This document shows positions 1 through 6,002 of a stretch of DNA of 6,002 nt, piece by piece. This stretch comes from CAYXBG01 sp964463145 (GTDB lineage: Bacteria > Acidobacteriota > UBA6911 > RPQK01 > CBDAPI01). Made by a program: the position numbers and the translations under genes. The stretch lies in assembly GCA_964463145.1 (NCBI GenBank), contig CAYXBG010000096.1, forward strand, positions 1 to 6,002, written 5' to 3'. The notes under the pieces were generated by a model, which had not been told where the DNA came from, did not search any database, and saw only the letters and a program-made list of their open reading frames with translations. Numbering within the stretch: position 1 is the first letter of the stretch; each line of letters begins with the position of its first letter.

Positions 1-713
1 GGGAAGTCTCCGCGCGCCAGTGCCACTACAGAACTTCCTACATCCTCGGGAACTCCCCATCGGGCTTGGGGAATGCCACCTGAATCGATAAGGTTGTTGT
101 ATTTCTCCTGTACCGAATCGGTCATATCGCTTCGTATGATTCCCGGACGCACCTCATAGACGGGTAAATCGAACTCAGCTAATCGTGCAGCCCATGCTTG
201 AGTTGACATCCATAGTCCAGCTTTTGAGATGCAGTACTCAGCTCTGTTGGGAGAAACCATGCTGGCAGAAACAGAGCCAATGTTGATCACGCAGCCCTGA
301 TAACTTTGATTCTTCTGCTTCTGTTGGATCATCCATCTAGCCGCCAGTTGAGTGAGGAAATGGGCTCCCTTCAGGTTAACATCGAGTACTTGGTCGAAGC
401 TGTCTAGGCTGGATTCCAGGATATCAACCCGTGCATTTGGTGCGATACCTGCATTGTTTACAAGTAGATTGAGGTAGCCTGCTTGCTTCTTAGCTTCGTC
501 AATTATCCTTTGGCGATCATTTTCTTTAGCGATATCAGCCTGGATGTAAATAATCTTTTTTTCTGGACCACTTAAACTTTTGAGTACTTCACTCCGTTGA
601 CTTTTGGATGCTCGGGCAGAGATGATCAAGTTGTATCCGGACTTGGCCAGAGCGGTGGATATCCCTAGTCCTATTCCTCGTGCTCCTCCCGTAACTAGAG
701 CGAAGGGCCTCAT
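1..713 (-). CDS. SDR-family NAD(P)-dependent oxidoreductase (FabG-like), C-terminus cut by window edge
   Basis: Cytoplasmic short-chain dehydrogenase/reductase that should oxidise or reduce a carbonyl/alcohol with NAD(P)(H). My reading of the minus strand gives 237 residues starting MRPFALVTGG. Visible SDR features are the Rossmann glycine motif TGGARGIG (residues 8-15), NNAG (86-89), Asn113 in DVNLKG, Ser147, the catalytic pair Tyr160-x3-Lys164 in EYCISKAG, and the RPG turn (189-191). The context MVSPNRAEYCISKAG and VYEVRPGIIRSDMT resembles the subgroup often annotated '3-ketoacyl-ACP reductase' of about 255 residues, so roughly 20 residues are missing beyond position 1. The start is fixed by a good Shine-Dalgarno sequence and by the 5-bp gap to the upstream glycosidase gene. 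That neighbour suggests a sugar or sugar-acid dehydrogenase role rather than fatty acid synthesis. This is inference, and the true substrate is unknown. Confidence 0.93.
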   Translation of the reverse strand, partial: MRPFALVTGGARGIGLGISTALAKSGYNLIISARASKSQRSEVLKSLSGPEKKIIYIQADIAKENDRQRIIDEAKKQAGYLNLLVNNAGIAPNARVDILESSLDSFDQVLDVNLKGAHFLTQLAARWMIQQKQKNQSYQGCVINIGSVSASMVSPNRAEYCISKAGLWMSTQAWAARLAEFDLPVYEVRPGIIRSDMTDSVQEKYNNLIDSGGIPQARWGVPEDVGSSVVALARGDF

Positions 714-718
714 GATAC

Positions 719-2068
719 TCAACCCTTCCAAAAATTACGCGAGGTTTCCTCCGACAGTACTCGGGTTAGCTGAAGGCAAAGCTCGCGCGCGTGGTAGTCG
801 CCCCACATAGTGGATTCTCCTCTAGCTACTCCATCGGTATCTGTCCGATCCCAGGCTTTTGGGCGATGATAGAGAGAGTGAAGGATTAGACCTTGATGGT
901 CTGATTCCAAGCTGAGATATTGGTCTGAAAGTAAAGTTTTTGCGATGCTCAGGCCAGCCTGCCAGTACCGTTGTGCTTTTGTCGGATCTGTACAGGTGCG
1001 TCCCATCCGCAAAAGTCCTTGAGCGGCTATGGCAGCAGCAGAGCTATCAACCGGTTCCCAAGGATTAAAGGGGTCAGCAGGTTTGTTGAGGTCAATATTA
1101 GCCATGCCAGGCGCCCCCGTGTCCCAGTATGGTATGCCATCCGAGGGAGTCGAATCGATATAGTAATCACATGTGGCTTCGGCTGCCTTTTCAAAAATTT
1201 TTATTGCCTCATTGAAGGTGCCTTCTTCTGTGTTTTGTAGTGATCTAAGAAATTCTAACTGTTCAGAAAATCCGCAGAGTATCCAGCTGAGACCACGAGT
1301 CCAAGTAGTAAATGGAGAGTAGCCTTGTTGGGTGCTGGGACATCTGTAGGATCCATCATTGGTGTTGAAAATCGACTCGTGAGCAACACGTCCACGGATA
1401 TCGTAATAATCGCGACCTTCACCGTAGTACACATTGTAGAGAGCAGTTACTGTTCCATGTTCAATAGCTCGTTGCAGAAGGTCAATAGAAACATCCCCTT
1501 CACCTTTCAGGCAATGTCCTAGTCTATGCCCGATAGCCAGAGCCCGAAGGCTACGTATGGTATCTGAGAAGAGAGAATGAGGGCCATTGAAGGAGTAAAT
1601 GTAACCACCACCGTCCTTGATGCTGGTCCAACGATGACCCTGGACTGCAGCAGAGCATTTCAAGGCTAGTTCATAGTAACGTCTCTCCCAGTGATTTTCC
1701 GGGATTCGACCTTCGCTCATCAGTCTTAACAGGTTTCCAAAAGTGGACACATTTTGAAATCCATGATCGTGGACTCCTGTGTGAGTAAGATGCGCCGACA
1801 TTTTCTCAAGACTATTTTGACGTCCAAGTGTGAGAAAGTCTGTTTCTCCCGTTGCATCGAACTGGAGGATAGCCGAGCCAAACTGGAAGCCCTGAGTCCA
1901 CTCAGTCCATGGTCTTGCTGTGTAGAGGCCATCTACCGTGACGACAGGAGCCCCAGATGTTCCCGTTGATGTTTCAAGGCTTGTTATTTTTTTGGCGGAA
2001 AGATCCCAGAATAGCTCGAGGCGATTTTCTAGCTCAACGGGTTGGAGTGATTCGTCAATCTTGATCAT
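719..2068 (-). CDS. GH88-like unsaturated glucuronyl hydrolase
   Basis: A 449-residue (alpha/alpha)6-barrel glycosidase resembling family GH88. That family releases 4-deoxy unsaturated uronic acid from the non-reducing end of oligosaccharides made by polysaccharide lyases, by hydrating the vinyl ether. Family-like blocks in order: WTEWTQGFQFG (54-64); HDHGF (100-104), whose Asp101 matches the conserved HDxGF aspartate; Asp169 in SLFSDTIRSL, the likely second catalytic aspartate; DGSYRCPSTQQGY leading into WTRGLSW (238-262); GIPYWD (311-316); DSSAAAIAAQGLL (341-353); and MWGDYHARELCL (421-432) at the end. The protein is longer than the roughly 370-400 residues usual for characterised members, and this start gives no signal peptide, so it is predicted cytoplasmic. 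No Shine-Dalgarno sequence precedes the ATG, but no other ATG, GTG or TTG lies in frame between it and the thiC stop. The fold and family are fairly clear, the exact substrate (ulvan, glycosaminoglycan, alginate or pectin fragments) is not. GH105 is the main alternative. Confidence 0.88.
   Translation of the reverse strand: MIKIDESLQPVELENRLELFWDLSAKKITSLETSTGTSGAPVVTVDGLYTARPWTEWTQGFQFGSAILQFDATGETDFLTLGRQNSLEKMSAHLTHTGVHDHGFQNVSTFGNLLRLMSEGRIPENHWERRYYELALKCSAAVQGHRWTSIKDGGGYIYSFNGPHSLFSDTIRSLRALAIGHRLGHCLKGEGDVSIDLLQRAIEHGTVTALYNVYYGEGRDYYDIRGRVAHESIFNTNDGSYRCPSTQQGYSPFTTWTRGLSWILCGFSEQLEFLRSLQNTEEGTFNEAIKIFEKAAEATCDYYIDSTPSDGIPYWDTGAPGMANIDLNKPADPFNPWEPVDSSAAAIAAQGLLRMGRTCTDPTKAQRYWQAGLSIAKTLLSDQYLSLESDHQGLILHSLYHRPKAWDRTDTDGVARGESTMWGDYHARELCLQLTRVLSEETSRNFWKG
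723..729 (-). promoter_or_regulatory. Ribosome binding site of the SDR gene
   Basis: Minus-strand GGAAGGG lies 9 nt upstream of the SDR ATG. It sits within the last sense codons (Trp-Lys-Gly) of the upstream GH88-like gene. A site embedded in the preceding gene supports co-transcription and fixes the SDR start at 713. Confidence 0.7.
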
Positions 2069-2070
2069 TT

Positions 2071-2084
2071 CAAATACGTATTTG
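2071..2084. repeat. Perfect 14-bp palindrome at the GH88 start codon (candidate operator)
   Basis: CAAATACGTATTTG equals its own reverse complement over all 14 bases. It ends 2 bases before the GH88 start codon on the minus strand, where a ribosome binding site would be expected. A short symmetric site in this place suits a dimeric transcription factor or a small hairpin that hides the start. No regulator gene is in the window, so its role is inferred from symmetry and position only. Confidence 0.45.
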
Positions 2085-2118
2085 TGAATTAATGGCGAGG
2101 CAGCAGTGAATATTATTA

Positions 2119-2151
2119 GTGCTAGGGCTTTGGGTAGCCAATGGAGAGCAC
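2119..2151 (-). other. Weak two-part hairpin just after thiC
   Basis: Minus-strand GTGCT (2151-2147) can pair with AGCAC (2123-2119), and inside it GGCT (2139-2136) can pair with AGCC (2129-2126) around a 6-base loop. An unpaired CTCCATT lies on one side. No U-run follows, so it is not a typical intrinsic terminator. It may be an RNA-processing or 3'-end-protecting structure between thiC and the next gene, or nothing at all. Confidence 0.2.
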
Positions 2152-2152
2152 A

Positions 2153-3994
2153 TTACTGATATAGCTTCGAGCCTTTTTCTCGGAATTCCGCTGACTTTTC
2201 ACGCAAACCCTGATTGATCGCTTTTGTATTCTCTATGCCCTTCTTCTTTGCATATTCACGCACATCGTTAGTTATACTCATAGAACAAAACTTGGGGCCA
2301 CACATGGAGCAGAAGTGAGATGTTTTAGCTCCTTCTGCAGGAAGTGTTTCGTCGTGGTAGTCCCGGGCCGTCTCGGGGTCGAGGGAAAGATTAAATTGAT
2401 CTTCCCAACGAAACTCAAAACGAGCAAGGGACAATAAGTCATCACGCTGTTGAGCAGAAGGGTGTCCCTTGGCTAGATCGGCTGCATGGGCGGCGATTTT
2501 ATAGGAGATTACTCCGTCTCTAACGTCTTGTTTGTTTGGAAGTCCGAGATGTTCTTTTGGGGTTACATAACAGAGCATTGCACATCCAAACCAGCCGATC
2601 ATCGCCGCTCCGATGGCAGAAGTGAGGTGATCATATCCGGGTGCGATATCTGTTGTTAGTGGACCAAGAGTATAGAAAGGTGCCTCTTGGCACTCCTGCA
2701 GCTGGCGATCCATATTTTCTTTAATCAAATGCATTGGGACGTGTCCAGGCCCCTCGATCATTACTTGGACATCGTGATCCCAGGCTATTTTTGTTAATTC
2801 GCCAAGAGTCTCCAGTTCTGCAAATTGAGCTGCATCGTTGGCATCAGCTATGGCCCCAGGCCTCAGTCCATCGCCTAAGCTAAATGACACATCGTAAGCC
2901 TTCATTATTTCGCAGATCTCTTCGAAATTGGTGTACAGAAAGTTCTCGTGATGATGAGCCAAACACCATTTAGCAAGAATTGAACCTCCTCGTGAAACTA
3001 TACCTGTGACACGACTGGCTGTCATGGGGACATAGGCAAGGCGTACTCCAGCGTGGATTGTGAAGTAGTCTACCCCCTGTTCGGCTTGTTCTATCAGAGT
3101 GTCTCTGAAGACTTCCCAAGTCAATTCTTCTGCAATGCCACCGACCTTTTCGAGAGCTTGGTAGATTGGAACTGTCCCTATTGGTACAGGGGAGTTTCGT
3201 ACTATCCACTCCCTCGTCTCATGGATATGCCGACCAGTCGAGAGATCCATTACCGTATCAGCTCCCCATCGAATAGCCCATATCATCTTCTCTATCTCTT
3301 CTTCGATGGAAGATACTACTGCAGAGTTTCCTATATTGGCGTTGATCTTGACCAAAAAGTTCCGACCAATAACCATTGGTTCTACCTCGGGATGGTTTAT
3401 ATTGGCAGGCAGGATAGCTCGACCGGATGCAATTTCTTGTCTAACAAATTCAGGGGTTATTTCTTCAGGCAGGGACGCCTCAAATGATTGGCCCGGATGT
3501 CGGCGTAAGCTATCCCAGTCACTACTAAGAATCCTCTCACGAGCTAGATTTTCTCGAATTGCAGCAAACTCCATCTCAGGTGTTATGATGCCGCGCCGGG
3601 CATAGTGGATCTGACTTACAGTCGCTCCTGAAATCGATCTCAGGGGTTTTCGAGGTTTAGGGAAACGAAGATCCCCTAGGGATGAATTTTCAGTTCTTTT
3701 ATTTGTGAATTTAGAAGTGAAGTTACTGAGTCTTTCTACATCACCTCGATCAACGATCCAATTTGAACGGGTTTCTTCAATGCCCTGCATTACATTAATA
3801 GGACTTTTTTTATCAGTGTAAGGCCCAGAAGTGTCATATAGGAGAAATGTCTTATCGTCGCTTAGGGTAACCTCGCGAAAAGGTGCTCGGACACCATGGA
3901 GGGGGCCTTTCCGCCAGACCTTTTTCGAGGCCGGTAATGGAGTTGTAGTAAGCACCGACTGAGGATTAAAAGGTGCAGGTTGGGCTTTACTCAT
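2153..3994 (-). CDS. thiC: Phosphomethylpyrimidine synthase ThiC
   Basis: Radical-SAM enzyme that rearranges 5-aminoimidazole ribotide into 4-amino-5-hydroxymethyl-2-methylpyrimidine phosphate, the pyrimidine half of thiamine. It works in the cytoplasm. The 613-residue protein is full length for the family. The N-terminal domain carries GPYTD (57-61) and ARRGIITPEMEFAAIREN (132-149). The barrel carries GRAILPANINHPE (191-203), GRNFLVKINANIGNS (210-224), MDLSTGRHIHETR (249-261), SRGGSILAKWC (334-344), SLGDGLRPG (372-380), EGPGHVPMH (414-422) and TDIAPGYDHLTSAIG (448-462). His418 and His482 match the two metal-binding histidines known in the family. The C-terminal CSMCGPKFC supplies Cys562, Cys565 and Cys570 (CX2CX4C) for the [4Fe-4S] cluster. 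The start is supported by a strong Shine-Dalgarno sequence and by conserved N-terminal sequence right after it. The gene lies 84 bp upstream of the GH88-like gene on the same strand and is divergent from the M28 peptidase. I found no TPP riboswitch upstream. Confidence 0.98.
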   Translation of the reverse strand: MSKAQPAPFNPQSVLTTTPLPASKKVWRKGPLHGVRAPFREVTLSDDKTFLLYDTSGPYTDKKSPINVMQGIEETRSNWIVDRGDVERLSNFTSKFTNKRTENSSLGDLRFPKPRKPLRSISGATVSQIHYARRGIITPEMEFAAIRENLARERILSSDWDSLRRHPGQSFEASLPEEITPEFVRQEIASGRAILPANINHPEVEPMVIGRNFLVKINANIGNSAVVSSIEEEIEKMIWAIRWGADTVMDLSTGRHIHETREWIVRNSPVPIGTVPIYQALEKVGGIAEELTWEVFRDTLIEQAEQGVDYFTIHAGVRLAYVPMTASRVTGIVSRGGSILAKWCLAHHHENFLYTNFEEICEIMKAYDVSFSLGDGLRPGAIADANDAAQFAELETLGELTKIAWDHDVQVMIEGPGHVPMHLIKENMDRQLQECQEAPFYTLGPLTTDIAPGYDHLTSAIGAAMIGWFGCAMLCYVTPKEHLGLPNKQDVRDGVISYKIAAHAADLAKGHPSAQQRDDLLSLARFEFRWEDQFNLSLDPETARDYHDETLPAEGAKTSHFCSMCGPKFCSMSITNDVREYAKKKGIENTKAINQGLREKSAEFREKGSKLYQ

Positions 3995-4000
3995 CTATAA

Positions 4001-4008
4001 ACTCCCTT
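4001..4008 (-). promoter_or_regulatory. Ribosome binding site of thiC
   Basis: Minus-strand AAGGGAGT ends 6 nt before the thiC ATG. This is a near-consensus Shine-Dalgarno sequence at good spacing, and it fixes the start at 3994. It contrasts with the missing site at the GH88-like gene downstream. Confidence 0.75.
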
Positions 4009-4064
4009 AGTATCACTGAATCGTATAGTCTGTTAGTCGGGCAACTTCCATATCTTTGAAGTAG

Positions 4065-4099
4065 GAAGTACATTGCGGTTGAGTCTCTTGAAGTACATT
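4065..4099. repeat. Direct repeat pair upstream of thiC
   Basis: GAAGTACATT occurs at 4065-4074 and again at 4090-4099, with starts 25 bp apart. A partial copy, GAAGTA, lies at 4058-4063. On the thiC strand the units read AATGTACTTC, about 70-105 bp upstream of the start codon, where operators or activator sites commonly lie. Two exact 10-mers this close are suggestive but not conclusive. Confidence 0.35.
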
Positions 4100-4106
4100 C
4101 TTATTC

Positions 4107-4143
4107 CAACCGGATCACTTCTCCTGCAAGGAGATCCCGGTTG
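4107..4143. promoter_or_regulatory. Imperfect hairpin in the divergent intergenic region
   Basis: CAACCGG (4107-4113) pairs with CCGGTTG (4137-4143). AT (4114-4115) pairs with AT (4134-4135) past a bulged C. After a five-base bulge, CTCCT (4121-4125) pairs with AGGAG (4129-4133) around a GCA loop, giving 14 base pairs. No T-run follows on either strand, so this is not a normal terminator. It would lie in the 5' leader of thiC if that transcript starts upstream of it. The loop arrangement does not match the TPP aptamer. Confidence 0.4.
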
Positions 4144-4337
4144 CATTAATAGCTGGTTTCATCACCAACAATGACGCAAGACCACCTTACCTTCGTTCGA
4201 AGAGTTAGGCAAAGCAAATTAATCATCTGGAGTGTGAGTTGTTAATGAGAACTGTTTGTTTTTTCCGGGCGCTTTTGCTTGGAACACAGAGTCTGATGAA
4301 AAGTCGGACACAAATCAGCATAATAGGTTGAGATAGC

Positions 4338-5117
4338 ATGAGAAGTATTTTAGTGGTCATCCAAAAATCTTATTTGGCTCAATTCCTGTCTTGTGGTTTT
4401 TCCCGACGGGTTCAAACTATATCTTGTATTGGTTTGTTATTCGTTTCCGGCATAGCACAAGGAGAGTCATCAGAGGGTGGATTGAACTTGGCCCAAGTGC
4501 GGCGACATCTCCGTTTTATTTCGTCGGACGAATTAGGTGGGCGAATGGTAGGAACTCTTGGCAACCAGGTTGCAGCCCGATACATTTCGGAGCATTTTCA
4601 TTCCTTTGGAGTACAGGTCGTTTCGGGAATGAAGGACTATTTCCAAGAGGTATTTTTAGAACGGGTAGATCCTCCAGAAGAAGGCTTTATTCAAATAGGT
4701 ACAACGGTTTTGCGTGCAGGCACGGACTTCGTATCTCTAGGGACTACTCCGGAGGTAGGTTCTTACCAATGGGTAAAGGTTTCCCCGGAGTCGCGAGATG
4801 GTGAAGATGGAGGATACAGGAATGTGCAAGTGGATCAGAAAGTCATCATAGGATCCTTTGGTACTGGACAAGACCGGACAACAGCTCTCAAGGGAACTGC
4901 AGCTAGGGTAAGGAGAGCGGCTGAACGTGGTGCGAAAGCGCTTATAGAGATATACCAGGGAGAAAATTGGGATCGCTTAAGACAGTATCTGATGAGATCT
5001 CGGATTCGACTCCAACAAGAAGGTTCATTGCCAAGTACCCCAACTCTTCCATACTTTCTAGTTTATGGAGATTCAGTGGGGGAGGCGGCATGGCGAGAGG
5101 ACACAATCATCCTAGAT
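4338..5117 (+). CDS. Secreted M28-type metallopeptidase, N-terminal part (up to the sequence gap)
   Basis: The first 260 residues of an exported M28-like aminopeptidase, interrupted by the N run. Residues 1-25 are a long basic lead with Arg23-Arg24. A hydrophobic segment at about 27-41 (ISCIGLLFVSGIAQG) ends in a plausible signal-peptidase site near residue 42. HLRFISSDELGGRMVGTLGNQ (57-77), AARYISEHFHSFGV and a following YFQEVFLERV match the N-terminal lead usual in M28 peptidases. Residues of about 115-255, with VIIGSFGTG and a KGTAARVRRAAERGAKALIEI helix, look like a PA-type insert domain. An in-frame TGA lies just before the ATG, so this is the first possible start. The ribosome binding site is weak (GAGA at 4330-4333). 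Translation past the Ns in the same nominal frame gives a short nonsense tail ending at 5207, which I treat as an artefact. The catalytic half is in the next entry. Confidence 0.85.
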
Positions 5118-5127
5118 NNNNNNNNNN
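5118..5127. other. Assembly gap (10 Ns)
   Basis: Ten undetermined bases lie inside the M28 peptidase gene. The last complete codon before the gap ends at 5117 and the codons after it are in frame from 5129. One continuous reading frame therefore needs a true gap length of 3n+2, so ten is probably a placeholder. The real missing sequence may be longer. Confidence 0.95.
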
Positions 5128-5128
5128 C

Positions 5129-6002
5129 CCAACATCAAAAGCCAATAGTCAACAAAAAGATCTTAATTATTCAACTATGTCGCCCTCAAACAACTTGGCC
5201 TTTGTGACATCACAAAGTAGTTCCAGCTTCTCTAGCATGTCAAATTCAAACAGTTCAAGCAATGTTGTTGGAGTCATTCCTGGTACTGACAAGAACGTAT
5301 CTCGGGAATTTGTTCTGCTCGTGGCACATTATGACCATATAGGCACGTCTCTCCTGCTGCCTGGAGCAAGCCAAGATGACTACATTTTCAACGGGGCGAG
5401 GGATAACGGCATTGGTGTGGTGTCATTACTCTCAGCCGCAAGAAGTTTGAGTCATCGCCCTGCTCGGCGTCCAGTTATCGTGCTAGCGACTACAGCTGAA
5501 GAACAAGGATTGCTAGGGTCTAAATATTATATATCTACTCCGGTAGTCCCTCTCAAGGATACAATTTTTGCCTTGAATGTAGATGCTGCGGGGTTTGATT
5601 CCACTGATGCTGTGACTATTCTTGGCTTGAATCGTACGACGGCGGCATCGCAAATCAAGGAATCCTGTCTCCAGCATGGGCTTGAACCCTTGGCCGGTCC
5701 TTCTGAAATTCAATCATTGTTTACCCGGTCGGATAATTTTGTTTTTGCAAAATCTGGTATCCCGTCTCCAACGTTTACTCCCGTTATACGTTCTTTGCAT
5801 GGAAAAGCTTTTCAGCACTACCATCAGCCTAGTGATGAGGTTGGAGATGATTTCAGTTTTAAATATTTACTTCGGTTTACTCAGGCCTTCTCTGCCGCAG
5901 CGAGATTGATCGCCAACAGCGACACAACAGCTCGTTGGGTTCTCGGAGATCCTTTGAGGAAGAGATCCTTTTTTGTTTATTTTCAGCAAAATAAGATGCT
6001 TC
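5129..6002 (+). CDS. M28-type metallopeptidase, catalytic C-terminal part (cut by window edge)
   Basis: Continuation of the peptidase after the gap: 291 codons without a stop, open at both ends. Numbering from the first codon here, the zinc ligands are His67 (AHYDHIG), Asp92 (NGARDNGIG), Glu125 (AEEQGLLGS), Asp152 (NVDAAG) and His232 (HYHQPSDEV). Glu124 is the expected general base. The complete ligand set indicates an active two-zinc peptidase that removes N-terminal residues in the periplasm or outside the cell. NVVGVIPG (45-52) is the usual strand leading into the domain. Before it lies an unusual Ser/Asn/Gln-rich run (about 15-44, including SSSSFSSMSNSNSSS) where relatives normally have an ordinary strand-loop segment. 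In the metal loop, the residue before Asp92 is Arg, where an acidic residue is common. The end lies beyond the window. Confidence 0.9.

Larger units (their letters stand above)
2070..2153 (-). other. Possible 27-codon minicistron bridging thiC and the GH88-like gene
   Basis: An ATG overlaps the thiC stop (TAATG). The frame runs 27 codons (peptide begins MCSPLATQSP) to a TGA that is followed by one A and then the GH88 ATG (TGAAATG). Both ends have the geometry of translational coupling, and the downstream gene lacks its own Shine-Dalgarno sequence. The peptide resembles nothing I know. It could equally be chance in an 84-bp spacer. If real, it more likely passes ribosomes on to the next gene than makes a functional protein. 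Confidence 0.2.
3995..4337. other. Divergent intergenic region between thiC and the M28 peptidase gene
   Basis: This 343-bp stretch has no gene I can support. It must hold the promoters of thiC (minus) and the peptidase (plus), but I cannot pick a convincing -35/-10 pair. CATAAT at 4319-4324 resembles a -10 box for the plus strand but lacks a partner and lies very close to the ATG. It contains the thiC ribosome binding site, a 10-bp direct repeat and a long imperfect hairpin, listed separately. The conserved elements of a TPP riboswitch (CUGAGA and the ACCUGAU...GGGA region) were not found on either strand. Confidence 0.6.

Noticed and set aside
604..810. 68-codon plus-strand ORF across the SDR/GH88 junction
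   Set aside because: It is antisense to two supported genes and has no motif of its own.
2085..2152. Intrinsic terminator after thiC
   Set aside because: The hairpin there is short and interrupted, and no U-run follows on the minus strand.
3053..3487. 144-codon plus-strand ORF antisense to thiC
   Set aside because: It lies wholly within the well-supported thiC gene, has no recognisable motif and reads as a shadow frame. The same holds for 3306-3605 and minus-strand 2970-3209.
3995..4337. TPP riboswitch for thiC
   Set aside because: TGATCCGGTT on the minus strand near 4108-4118 faintly recalls the aptamer's CUGAUCCGGUU segment. However, CUGAGA and the closing GCG-AGGGA element are missing and the local hairpin has the wrong layout.
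4386..4430. Lipoprotein signal (lipobox) in the peptidase N-terminus at FLSCG or TISCI
   Set aside because: Neither cysteine has the correct preceding [LVI]-[AST]-[GA] pattern after a full hydrophobic core. An ordinary signal-peptidase site near residue 42 fits better.
4391..4804. 137-codon plus-strand ORF inside the peptidase gene
   Set aside because: Alternative frame of the M28 N-terminal region. Its composition (many Arg, Trp and Phe residues) is typical of an out-of-frame translation, while the main frame has family motifs.
5128..5207. Continuation of the 4338 frame past the N gap
   Set aside because: The residues after the gap in this frame are nonsense for M28, while the frame from 5129 is open to the window end and carries the catalytic motifs.
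5513..5909. Short ORFs on both strands in the M28 catalytic region (5513-5713 minus, 5676-5909 plus)
   Set aside because: Both overlap the catalytic frame with its complete zinc-ligand set, so they are shadows.

Overview
The window holds four protein genes of ordinary bacterial type. A three-gene minus-strand cluster (thiC, a GH88-like glycosidase and a short-chain dehydrogenase) lies opposite a divergent plus-strand gene for a secreted M28-type metallopeptidase. I see no rRNA, tRNA, CRISPR array, insertion sequence or phage gene. A run of 10 Ns at 5118-5127 shows this is a draft or metagenomic scaffold. The host looks like a Gram-negative heterotroph that degrades uronic-acid polysaccharides and makes its own thiamine. 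A marine PVC-type lineage such as Verrucomicrobiota or Planctomycetota would fit, but that is an inference from gene content and protein flavour, not something the sequence proves.

Minus strand, in transcription order. thiC (3994-2153) encodes complete phosphomethylpyrimidine synthase with its metal-binding histidines and C-terminal iron-sulfur motif. After 84 bp comes a 449-residue GH88-like unsaturated glucuronyl hydrolase (2068-719). Only 5 bp further is an SDR oxidoreductase of the FabG-like type (713 to beyond position 1), which runs off the left edge and lacks roughly its last 20 residues. The SDR's Shine-Dalgarno sequence lies inside the end of the glycosidase gene, so these two are almost certainly co-transcribed and plausibly act in one sugar-acid catabolic route. 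Whether thiC shares the transcript is less certain.

The thiC-GH88 junction (2069-2152) is the most structured small region. It contains a perfect 14-bp palindrome one base short of touching the GH88 start codon, no Shine-Dalgarno sequence, a possible 27-codon minicistron that spans the gap exactly, and an in-frame hydrophobic stretch resembling a signal peptide that has no start codon.

The divergent intergenic region (3995-4337) carries a thiC ribosome binding site, a 10-bp direct repeat and a long imperfect hairpin. It has no recognisable TPP riboswitch, although thiC genes often have one.

Plus strand. The M28 peptidase starts at 4338 with a signal peptide. It is broken by the N gap, resumes in a different nominal frame at 5129 with all five zinc ligands and the catalytic glutamate, and runs off the right edge. 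The frame change is best explained by the arbitrary gap size. Overall this is a mostly ordinary chromosomal region, and I found no convincing new system.
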